5,130 nt of DNA from positions 1 through 5,130 of the forward strand of contig RFXY01000089.1 of the NCBI GenBank assembly GCA_009921385.1. The letters are read 5' to 3'. How positions within the stretch are numbered: position 1 is the stretch's first letter; each line of letters opens with the position of its first letter. A program made the translations under genes and the position numbers. Shown in pieces: positions 1 through 5,130 of the stretch. Source of the stretch: Pseudomonadota bacterium. Lineage in GTDB: Bacteria > Pseudomonadota > Alphaproteobacteria > Rickettsiales > UBA1997. A model generated the notes under the pieces. It was not told the DNA's origin and searched no databases. It saw only the letters and a list, made by a program, of their open reading frames with translations.

Positions 1-69
1 GGCATGAATGAGATGCTTTCTAAGCCTGTTGGATTAGAAGAAATAGAAAGAGTTCTAGAAAATATTTAG
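1..69 (+). CDS. C-terminal end of a response-regulator receiver domain protein (5' partial)
   Basis: Frame 1 is open from the first base to a TAG stop at 67-69 and encodes 22 residues, GMNEMLSKPVGLEEIERVLE followed by NI. This matches the last part of a CheY-like receiver domain. The 'G-M-x-x-x-L-S-K-P' stretch contains the conserved Lys-Pro that contacts the phosphoryl group in the active site, and an acidic amphipathic helix (alpha 5, 'LEEIERVLE') follows it. The protein ends directly after that helix, so the receiver is the C-terminal domain. It could be a single-domain regulator or the tail of a hybrid histidine kinase, and the window cannot tell which. The phosphoacceptor Asp lies upstream of the window. 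Family assignment is inferred from a short match, and output function is unknown. Confidence 0.6.
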   Translation, partial: GMNEMLSKPVGLEEIERVLENI

Positions 70-86
70 ATAGAATCAAAAAAGTG

Positions 87-114
87 TTGACGATAAGAAT
101 TGTTTCAATAAAAT
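87..114 (+). promoter_or_regulatory. Candidate sigma-70-type promoter for sucB
   Basis: TTGACG at 87-92 and TAAAAT at 109-114 each match five of six bases of the -35 and -10 consensus, with a 16-base spacer. Transcription would start near 121, giving a leader of about 30 bases before the sucB ATG at 150. The region is AT-rich, so chance matches to a -10 box are easy, but the TTGACG is more specific. No operator or stem-loop that could serve as a terminator for the upstream gene is seen in 70-149. Confidence 0.45.
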
Positions 115-149
115 TTATATTGTTTTGTTTTTAAATTTAACCATTTTTT

Positions 150-1349
150 ATGACTATAGAAATAAAAACACCAGTTCTTGGCGAATCAGTGGCAGAAGCA
201 GCAATTGCTAAAATACATAAGCCAGCTGGTTGTGTTGTGAAAACCGACGAAATCTTATTTGAGCTTGAAACCGACAAGGTAACTCTCGAAGTTAATGCTC
301 CAACTTCGGGCACTATCACCGAAATAAAATTTAAAGAAGGTGATAATGTTAAGGTTGGCGATATTTTAGCCATAATGCAAGAGGGCGAAACCGCTCAAGC
401 TATCGTTCAAACGAGCTCTTTGGCAACTAATCAAGCATCGCTAAATGTTGGCAACAATTCTGTAGCAAACAACACTCACCTTTCTCCTGCTCCACAAAAA
501 CTCGTTGCCGAAAACAATCTTAACCCACAAAACATTGCCGGTAGTGGCAAAGATGGCCGAATAACCAAAGGCGATGTTTTGCAAGTTTTACAAAATCAAA
601 TACAAAGCACTCAAAGCACTCAAAGCTCTGCCAATTTAGCTTCTGCTAGCAAGCAAACCGAAAGAGTAAAAATGTCAAAACTTCGTCAAAAAATTGCCGA
701 AAGATTAAAAGAATCACAAAATACCGCAGCTATTCTTACCACTTTTAACGAAGTTGATATGTCTGCGATTATGGCATTAAGAAACGAATATAAAGATACT
801 TTTGAAAAAAAGCACTCGGTTAAATTAGGTTTTATGTCTTTCTTTGTAAAAGCTTGCATTGTGGCTTTAAAAGAAATTCCTGCGGTCAATGCCGAAATAG
901 ATGGCACCGACATTATTTATAAAAATTTTTACGACATTGGTGTGGCGGTTGGTTCTCCACAAGGCTTGGTTGTGCCAGTGTTAAGAGATGCCGACAAACT
1001 AAATCTTGCCCAAATTGAAAAAGGCATATCTTTTCTTGGCACCAAAGCCAAAGAAGGCAAACTCACTTTACCCGATCTTGCTGGGGCAACTTTCACCATT
1101 TCAAATGGCGGGGTTTATGGCTCGTTAATGTCAACTCCAATCATTAATCCTCCGCAATCGGCTATTTTGGGCATGCATAAAATTCAAGAAAGACCAATGG
1201 CTATCAATGGCGAAATCAAAATTCGCCCAATGATGTATCTGGCTCTTTCTTACGATCACCGCATTATCGACGGCAAAGAAGCGGTAACTTTCTTGGTGAG
1301 AATCAAAGAATTACTCGAAGATCCAAGAAGAATTGTTCTTGATATCTAA
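150..1349 (+). CDS. sucB: Dihydrolipoyllysine succinyltransferase, E2 of 2-oxoglutarate dehydrogenase
   Basis: This 399-residue protein is the core of the 2-oxoglutarate dehydrogenase complex; it transfers the succinyl group from its lipoyl arm to CoA in the cytosolic TCA cycle. The lipoyl domain (about 2-77) has the lipoylated lysine K43 in 'ETDKVTLEV'. An Asn/Ala-rich linker (about 80-110) precedes the peripheral subunit-binding domain (about 111-147, with '[13 protein letters not shown]'). A second Ser/Thr/Gln linker (148-170) leads to the catalytic domain (171-399) with 'LTTFNEVDM' (196-204), 'SNGGVYGS' (318-325) and the active-site 'SYDHRIIDG' (H370, D374). 'TTFNEVDM' and the '[10 protein letters not shown]' end favour SucB over pyruvate dehydrogenase E2. 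Length is normal for the family. The ATG at 150 sits right before the lipoyl domain; there is no Shine-Dalgarno sequence. Neither sucA nor lpd is seen adjacent: a receiver-domain gene lies upstream and a GDPD-like gene 5 bases downstream. Confidence 0.97.
   Translation: MTIEIKTPVLGESVAEAAIAKIHKPAGCVVKTDEILFELETDKVTLEVNAPTSGTITEIKFKEGDNVKVGDILAIMQEGETAQAIVQTSSLATNQASLNVGNNSVANNTHLSPAPQKLVAENNLNPQNIAGSGKDGRITKGDVLQVLQNQIQSTQSTQSSANLASASKQTERVKMSKLRQKIAERLKESQNTAAILTTFNEVDMSAIMALRNEYKDTFEKKHSVKLGFMSFFVKACIVALKEIPAVNAEIDGTDIIYKNFYDIGVAVGSPQGLVVPVLRDADKLNLAQIEKGISFLGTKAKEGKLTLPDLAGATFTISNGGVYGSLMSTPIINPPQSAILGMHKIQERPMAINGEIKIRPMMYLALSYDHRIIDGKEAVTFLVRIKELLEDPRRIVLDI
603..629 (+). repeat. 9-bp tandem repeat in the sucB linker
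   Basis: CAAAGCACT occurs twice in tandem (603-611 and 612-620), followed by a third copy with two changes, CAAAGCTCT (621-629). The unit is a multiple of three, so it encodes a repeating Ser-Thr-Gln tract (residues about 152-159) in the flexible linker before the catalytic domain. Gain or loss of a unit would change linker length without a frameshift. Confidence 0.8.
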
Positions 1350-1354
1350 ACACT

Positions 1355-2011
1355 ATGGCTATTTTTGCTCATCGTGGCTTGGTTGATGTTGAAAAAAATA
1401 TCTATGAAAATAGCTTAAAAAGTTTGCAAAATGCTCTTGATGCAGGTTTTTTAGCTATAGAATTTGATATTTGGTTTATCGATCAACAACTAATCATAAG
1501 CCACGACGAGCCAAAAAATAGTCAATCTTCGCTTAATTTGTTTGATTTTTTGCAACATTCTTTATTGCATAGCAAAAAATCTTTACTTTATTGGCTAGAT
1601 TTTAAAAATGTTTCTTTACATAATGCCACAGAAATCGCCATTCAAACCAAAAATATTATTGAAAACCTAAATTTACCTCTTAAAAATTGCTATTTTGCCC
1701 CATTTATCACCGACTATCATTTGGCAAAACAAGTTCATACAAAATGGCAAAATATTTTTAGCGATTTTTCTTTTATGGCAGTTTTAGAGCACGAAAGCCA
1801 ATTTAACGAATGTCAAAAATTTATTATCGAAAACCAAATAAACCATTTATCAATTAATCACCATTTATTAAAAAACCAATTTATTATGAATTCCCTAAAA
1901 AAGAACAGTCCAAATATTAAATTATTTGCTTGGACCATTAAAAATCGCGAAACTTATCTAAATTTACAGCAAAAACAAATAGAAAATTTTGCCAGCGATA
2001 TTGTATTATAA
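1355..2011 (+). CDS. Small divergent glycerophosphodiester phosphodiesterase-like protein
   Basis: The 218-residue product carries the N-terminal signature of the GDPD TIM-barrel family, which hydrolyses glycerophosphodiesters to glycerol 3-phosphate and an alcohol using a divalent metal. Visible residues are H6-R7-G8 in 'FAHRG', E18-N19-S20 (usual 'ENT'), the metal ligands E36 and D38 in 'AIEFDIW', and the catalytic H50-D51 in 'ISHDEP'. 'WLDFKN' (D82, K84) stands where 'xExK' is usual, and 'FAWTIKN' near residue 192 matches the late 'WTVN' strand. It is shorter than typical members (about 240-250): the stretch after H50-D51 is compressed and lacks the usual 'RTTxGxG' segment. There is no signal peptide or membrane segment, so it is probably cytosolic. 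The start lies 5 bases after sucB, suggesting cotranscription, and has no Shine-Dalgarno. The gene looks more AT-rich than its neighbours. Family is fairly sure; substrate is unknown. Confidence 0.82.
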   Translation: MAIFAHRGLVDVEKNIYENSLKSLQNALDAGFLAIEFDIWFIDQQLIISHDEPKNSQSSLNLFDFLQHSLLHSKKSLLYWLDFKNVSLHNATEIAIQTKNIIENLNLPLKNCYFAPFITDYHLAKQVHTKWQNIFSDFSFMAVLEHESQFNECQKFIIENQINHLSINHHLLKNQFIMNSLKKNSPNIKLFAWTIKNRETYLNLQQKQIENFASDIVL

Positions 2012-2030
2012 CAAAGTTTTATACCATTTC

Positions 2031-2052
2031 CCATCTTTAAATGCATAGATGG
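2031..2052. repeat. Short inverted repeat upstream of the tRNA gene
   Basis: CCATCT (2031-2036) and AGATGG (2047-2052) can pair into a perfect 6-bp stem with a 10-base loop that contains the palindrome ATGCAT. It lies in the 56-base gap between the GDPD-like gene and the tRNA. No run of T follows on either strand, so a Rho-independent terminator is not supported. It may be a processing or protein-binding site, or chance. Confidence 0.3.
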
Positions 2053-2067
2053 CAAATAGTATTATAA

Positions 2068-2144
2068 GCATCTGTAGCTCAACTGGATAGAGTATTGCTT
2101 TCCGAAGGCAAGGGTTGTGGGTTCAATTCCCGCCAGATGCACCA
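2068..2144 (+). tRNA. tRNA-Arg, anticodon CCG
   Basis: A full cloverleaf can be folded by eye. The acceptor stem GCATCTG (2068-2074) pairs perfectly with CAGATGC (2134-2140), followed by discriminator A and encoded CCA (2142-2144). The D stem is GCTC (2077-2080) with GAGT (2090-2093), closing with one G-U pair. The anticodon stem is TTGCT (2095-2099) with GGCAA (2107-2111), also with one U-G pair, and the 7-base loop TTCCGAA places anticodon CCG at 2102-2104. The variable loop has 5 bases, and the T arm GTGGG/CCCGC encloses TTCAATT. Anticodon CCG reads the Arg codon CGG, which appears at least three times in radA. pheS starts only 20 bases downstream, so the two are probably in one transcript, with tRNA 3' processing creating the pheS mRNA 5' end. 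I found no convincing promoter directly upstream. Confidence 0.96.
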
Positions 2145-2164
2145 CATTTAAAATATTAATTTTT

Positions 2165-3211
2165 ATGCTTACACAACAAATCAACAATATTAAAACCCAA
2201 TTCAATCAATGTTTAGAGACCAAGCAAAACCTTGCTTCTCTCGAACAAATCAGAATCAATTTTTTAGGCAAAAAAGGTTTGGTCACCGCCATTTTTAGCG
2301 AATTAAAAAACCTCAACGACGAGCAAAAAAAAGCAGTTGGTCAGCAAGTTAACGAACTAAAAAATCACATCACCAACATTTTAGAAAACTTAAAAAACGA
2401 ACTTTTACAAGCGGAAATCAACCAAAAATTAACTGCCGAAAAACTCGATCTCACCGCTCCAGCACTGCCCAAAAATCTTGGTCTTTTGCATCCAATTAGC
2501 AAAACCATTTTAGAAGTTAAGCAAATCTTTAACAATCTTGGTTTTATTTTTGCCGAAGGCCCCGAAATTGAAGATGATTTTCACAATTTTACCGCTCTAA
2601 ATATGGCAGAAAACCATCCTGCAAGGCAAATGCAAGACACTTTCTACCTCAAAAACTCGCCTTTATTGCTACGAACTCACACTTCTAACACTCAAATTCG
2701 CCACATGAAAAACCACCAACCGCCCTTTAAAATCTGCTCTTTGGGCAGAGTTTTTCGCAAAGATTCTGACCCAACTCACACTCCAATGTTTCACCAAGTC
2801 GAGGGTTTTGTTGTTGATAACAATATTAATATGGGTAATTTAAAATGGGTTTTGCAAACATTTTTATCAATCTTTTTTAACACCAACAACTTGCAATTAA
2901 GGTTTCGCCCCAGCTTTTTTCCTTTTACCGAGCCTTCTGCCGAAGTAGATATCAACTATTCTTTACAACAAGGCCGAATCAAGGCTGGCTTGGGCGATAA
3001 ATTTATGGAAATTTTAGGTTGCGGTATGATTCATCCTAATGTTTTGCAAAATTGCGGTCATAATTCTAGCAACTTGCAAGGCTTTGCTTTTGGCATTGGC
3101 ATTGAAAGATTGGCAATGTTAAAATATGGCATCACCGATTTAAGATGGCTTTTTGACAGCGATTTGCCATTTTTGCAACACTACGGTTTTAAACTACATC
3201 AAATTAGCTAA
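2165..3211 (+). CDS. pheS: Phenylalanyl-tRNA synthetase alpha subunit
   Basis: The 348-residue protein is the catalytic alpha subunit of the class II alpha2-beta2 enzyme that charges tRNA-Phe. The N-terminal 90 residues form a helical, coiled-coil-like tRNA-binding arm with the family motif 'FLGKKG' (33-38). The catalytic domain follows: 'EGPEIEDDFHNF' (131-142), 'LLRTHTSNTQIRHM' (168-181), motif 2 'GRVFRKD...THTPMFHQVEG' (194-214), 'RPSFFPFTEPSAEVDI' (248-263), 'EILGCGMIHPNV' (282-293) and motif 3 'GFAFGIGIERLAMLKYG' (306-322). 'LKWVL' (226-230) and the 'HYGF' ending resemble alphaproteobacterial PheS. The frame is open back into the tRNA gene, but homology begins near M1 at 2165, so I place the start there; it has no Shine-Dalgarno. 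P335 replaces an Arg usual in the terminal 'DLRF'/'DVRW' motif. pheT does not follow; radA starts 3 bases after the stop. Length is normal. Confidence 0.97.
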   Translation: MLTQQINNIKTQFNQCLETKQNLASLEQIRINFLGKKGLVTAIFSELKNLNDEQKKAVGQQVNELKNHITNILENLKNELLQAEINQKLTAEKLDLTAPALPKNLGLLHPISKTILEVKQIFNNLGFIFAEGPEIEDDFHNFTALNMAENHPARQMQDTFYLKNSPLLLRTHTSNTQIRHMKNHQPPFKICSLGRVFRKDSDPTHTPMFHQVEGFVVDNNINMGNLKWVLQTFLSIFFNTNNLQLRFRPSFFPFTEPSAEVDINYSLQQGRIKAGLGDKFMEILGCGMIHPNVLQNCGHNSSNLQGFAFGIGIERLAMLKYGITDLRWLFDSDLPFLQHYGFKLHQIS

Positions 3212-3214
3212 ATT

Positions 3215-4639
3215 ATGAGCAAAAAAACAGCATATTGTTGTCAATCTTGCGGGTCGATTTCGTTTAAATGGGCAGGAAAATGCTCAGAATGCAATGCCTG
3301 GAACAGCTTGGTCGAAGAATTTGCCGAAGGTGGCAACAGTTCGCATTTCAGTCATCAAAAAATTGCCCCAAGCAAAGAACAACACAATTCTTCTGCTTTA
3401 CAATTAGTTAATTTACTGGGTGAAACTTACGATTTTCCTCGATTACCCACCAGCATCACCGAGCTCGATCGCACCTTGGGCGGAGGCTTGGTAAAAGGCT
3501 CGGTGGTGCTAATTGGCGGAGATCCGGGCATTGGTAAATCAACCTTGCTACTGCAAACCGCCAATAGTTTGGCAAAAAACAACAATTGTGTAATCTACAT
3601 TTCTGGCGAAGAATCTATCGATCAAGTTCGGCTTCGTGCCAAAAGGCTAGAGGTTGAAGCCACCAACATTCAACTAGCTTCTAACACCAATGTGGCAGAA
3701 ATAACTTTGGGCATCAAAAAACAAATCGAAACACAAAAACAGCCAATCGTGGTGATTATTGATTCTATTCAAACTATGTTTTTAGAAGGCTTGTCTTCTG
3801 CCCCCGGCACCGTTTCGCAAGTTCGTGCGGCCGCGGGCGAACTCACCATTTTTGCCAAACAAAATGCGGTTACTTTGTTGATTGTCAGCCATGTCACCAA
3901 AGATGGGCAAATTGCTGGGCCAAAAGTTTTAGAGCATATGGTCGATACCGTGCTTTATTTTGAGGGCGAAAAAGATTTGCATTTTCGCATTTTACGGGCG
4001 GTTAAAAATCGCTTTGGCCCTGCCAACGAAATCGGGGTTTTTGCCATGAACGAAATTGGCTTAACCGAAGTTTCAAACCCCAGCGAATTATTTTTGAATT
4101 CTTACCAACACCAAACCAGTGGCACCAGTGTTTTTGCCGGCATCGAAGGCACTCGGCCAATTTTAGCCGAAATTCAGGCTTTGGTGGCACCTTCTTTTTT
4201 GCCAACCCCCAGAAGAGCAGTGGTGGGCTGGGATCTCAACCGTTTGGCAATGATTATTGCCGTTTTAAACAGCCGATATGGCCTAAATTTGTTTGATAAA
4301 GAAGTTTATTTAAATGTGGTGGGTGGGCTAAAAATAATCGAAACCTCGGCAGATTTGGCGGTGGCTTGTGCCTTAATTTCGGCAAGCAAAGATATTTCTT
4401 TGCCTGCAGGCACTTTGGCAATTGGCGAAATTGGGCTTACCGGCGAAATTCGTATGATCGGCAACCTCGAAACTCGCCTAAAAGAAGCCCAAAAACTCGG
4501 CTTTAAAAACTGCCTGATTCCGCAAGCCAACACCAAAAACAAAAGCTTTCTTGCCACCAAAAAAAACCTCCCCGATCTCAATTTTATTGAAGTTTCACAC
4601 ATTCGAGATTTAGCCAAAATCATTACTATCAAAAAGTAG
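3215..4639 (+). CDS. radA: DNA repair protein RadA (Sms)
   Basis: The 474-residue protein is a DnaB-like, RecA-fold ATPase that acts with RecA in recombination by promoting branch migration and processing of strand-exchange intermediates. The N-terminal zinc finger has C9-x2-C12 and C23-x2-C26 ('SCGSISFKWAGKCSECNAWN'). The ATPase core shows Walker A 'GGDPGIGKST' (101-110, K108), a 'YISGEES' segment (128-134), Walker B 'VVIIDSIQT' (179-187, D183) and the RadA-specific 'KNRFG' motif (264-268). The C-terminal part (about 295-474) is the Lon-protease-like domain, with 'AGTLAIGEIGLTGEIR' near 398-413, presumed non-proteolytic as in the family. Length is near the family norm (about 450-460). It starts 3 bases after pheS, so the two are very likely cotranscribed and perhaps translationally coupled; no Shine-Dalgarno is seen. 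The middle and 3' part of the gene looks visibly richer in G+C than the GDPD-like gene. Confidence 0.97.
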   Translation: MSKKTAYCCQSCGSISFKWAGKCSECNAWNSLVEEFAEGGNSSHFSHQKIAPSKEQHNSSALQLVNLLGETYDFPRLPTSITELDRTLGGGLVKGSVVLIGGDPGIGKSTLLLQTANSLAKNNNCVIYISGEESIDQVRLRAKRLEVEATNIQLASNTNVAEITLGIKKQIETQKQPIVVIIDSIQTMFLEGLSSAPGTVSQVRAAAGELTIFAKQNAVTLLIVSHVTKDGQIAGPKVLEHMVDTVLYFEGEKDLHFRILRAVKNRFGPANEIGVFAMNEIGLTEVSNPSELFLNSYQHQTSGTSVFAGIEGTRPILAEIQALVAPSFLPTPRRAVVGWDLNRLAMIIAVLNSRYGLNLFDKEVYLNVVGGLKIIETSADLAVACALISASKDISLPAGTLAIGEIGLTGEIRMIGNLETRLKEAQKLGFKNCLIPQANTKNKSFLATKKNLPDLNFIEVSHIRDLAKIITIKK

Positions 4640-4642
4640 AGT

Positions 4643-5130
4643 ATGAAAAAGAAAGATTTTTTTATTATTTTTTTAGGTGCAATTATACCTTGGATGATAT
4701 ATTTGATAATTAACGATAAAATAGAATTAGCAAATTTTTTAGTCACTACTTTGGCTTTTTTTGCCGCGAGCTATGCTATTTATTTACAAAAAGAAGCAAC
4801 ACTTAAACAAGAAATTATCGGGGCTTGGCAAGTTCTTGCCAATAAAGCCTCTGGCAATTCTGGCAAAAAAGAAGCCATCGAATTTTTGGCAAGCCAAGGT
4901 TTGTCTTTATGTGGCATTGATATGTCTAAAAAAACACACGGCGGAAAAGTTTATTTAGCTGATTTGTTTAAAGATTTTGAAGGAGATAGAAGTAAAATAG
5001 ATTTAACTTATGCAAAGTTTTCGAAAGCTATTCTTTTTGATGCAGATTTTTCGGGAACTCATCTTTTTTATGCAAATTTTTCGGGAGCTGGTCTTTTTGG
5101 AGCAAATTTTTCGGGAGCTAATCTTGGGGG
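4643..5130 (+). CDS. Membrane-anchored pentapeptide-repeat protein (3' partial)
   Basis: The frame is open from ATG at 4643 to the end of the window: 162 full codons with no stop. It starts 3 bases after radA. Two hydrophobic helices (about 6-23 and 31-47) with a short 'NDKIE' turn predict a hairpin anchor in the inner membrane; the lysine-rich N-terminus 'MKKKD' suggests both ends are cytoplasmic. A connector (about 53-115) holds 'GAWQVLANKASGNSGKKEAI' (60-79), 'FLASQGLSLCGIDMS' (81-95) and 'GGKVYLADL' (100-108). I recognise this as a motif set that often precedes pentapeptide repeats, but its role is unknown. From about residue 122 the repeats follow the A(D/N)FSx / A(x)LFx pattern, with central Phe or Leu every five residues, as in a right-handed quadrilateral beta-helix. 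The true length and C-terminus are outside the window. Function (scaffold, regulator or effector) cannot be inferred. Confidence 0.85.
   Translation, partial: MKKKDFFIIFLGAIIPWMIYLIINDKIELANFLVTTLAFFAASYAIYLQKEATLKQEIIGAWQVLANKASGNSGKKEAIEFLASQGLSLCGIDMSKKTHGGKVYLADLFKDFEGDRSKIDLTYAKFSKAILFDADFSGTHLFYANFSGAGLFGANFSGANLG
5012..5130 (+). repeat. 30-bp tandem repeat encoding pentapeptide pairs
   Basis: Units of 30 bp start at 5012, 5042, 5072 and 5102; the last is cut by the window end. Each encodes ten residues, two pentapeptides. The first 18 bases of units 3 and 4 (5072-5089 and 5102-5119) are identical, GCAAATTTTTCGGGAGCT, and unit 2 differs from them at few positions. Unit 1 is more diverged. 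DNA-level identity, including third codon positions, points to recent duplication rather than only protein-level constraint. Confidence 0.85.

Noticed and set aside
99..125. Direct repeat ATTGTTT (99-105 and 119-125) as an operator
   Set aside because: The 20-base spacing is suggestive, but seven-base matches are expected in such AT-rich sequence and there is no dyad symmetry.
2031..2052. Rho-independent terminator after the GDPD-like gene
   Set aside because: The stem is only 6 bp with a 10-base loop, and no T tract follows on either strand.
2060..2065. TATTAT as a -10 box for the tRNA gene
   Set aside because: It ends two bases before the mature tRNA 5' end, so transcription would start inside the tRNA.
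2117..2164. Longer pheS reading frame starting at GTG inside the tRNA gene
   Set aside because: It would add 16 residues encoded by the tRNA T arm and acceptor stem. PheS homology begins at the ATG at 2165, and overlap with a structural RNA is implausible.
4306..4746. Antisense open frame of 146 codons
   Set aside because: It lies opposite the well-supported radA 3' end and the start of the pentapeptide gene. Its product is low-complexity and matches no family I know; it is a shadow of the coding strand.
4761..4958. Plus-strand open frame of 65 codons
   Set aside because: It overlaps the pentapeptide gene in another frame. The frame starting at 4643 has membrane helices and recognisable repeats, so this one is a shadow.
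5012..5130. Possible CRISPR-like array from the 30-bp periodicity
   Set aside because: The units abut without spacers, stay in frame and encode pentapeptides, so this is a coding tandem repeat.

Overview
The window reads as one compact, AT-rich, plus-strand stretch of a bacterial chromosome, most likely from an alphaproteobacterium with a reduced or host-associated genome (Rickettsiales- or Holosporales-like). Three things point this way: the A+T-rich composition with very short intergenic gaps; a PheS with the 'LKWVL' segment and 'HYGF' C-terminus that I associate with alphaproteobacterial rather than enterobacterial PheS; and a SucB of alphaproteobacterial type. Genus cannot be decided from the sequence alone.

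Layout: (1) bases 1-69 hold the last 22 codons of a gene that looks like a response-regulator receiver domain. (2) Bases 70-149 are an AT-rich gap with a fair sigma-70-type promoter candidate. (3) Bases 150-1349 encode sucB, the E2 (lipoyl succinyltransferase) component of 2-oxoglutarate dehydrogenase. (4) After 5 bases comes a small divergent glycerophosphodiester phosphodiesterase-like gene (1355-2011). (5) A 56-base gap with a weak inverted repeat leads to a complete tRNA-Arg(CCG) gene with encoded CCA (2068-2144). (6) pheS (2165-3211) starts 20 bases later, followed after 3 bases by radA (3215-4639). (7) After another 3 bases, a membrane-anchored pentapeptide-repeat protein starts at 4643 and runs off the end of the window inside a 30-bp tandem repeat.

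All genes point the same way, and the gaps of 3, 3 and 5 bases suggest cotranscription within the pairs or trios. The functions are otherwise unrelated: TCA cycle, lipid headgroup metabolism, translation, recombination and repair, and an unknown membrane protein. This looks like genome compaction rather than a functional pathway. Neither sucA nor lpd flanks sucB on the visible sides, and pheT does not follow pheS. No start codon has a recognisable Shine-Dalgarno sequence.

I do not see a clearly novel multi-gene system. The most interesting element is the truncated pentapeptide protein at the right edge: two predicted membrane helices, a GNSGK-containing connector and a DNA-level tandem repeat. 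The unusually compact GDPD-like protein comes next.
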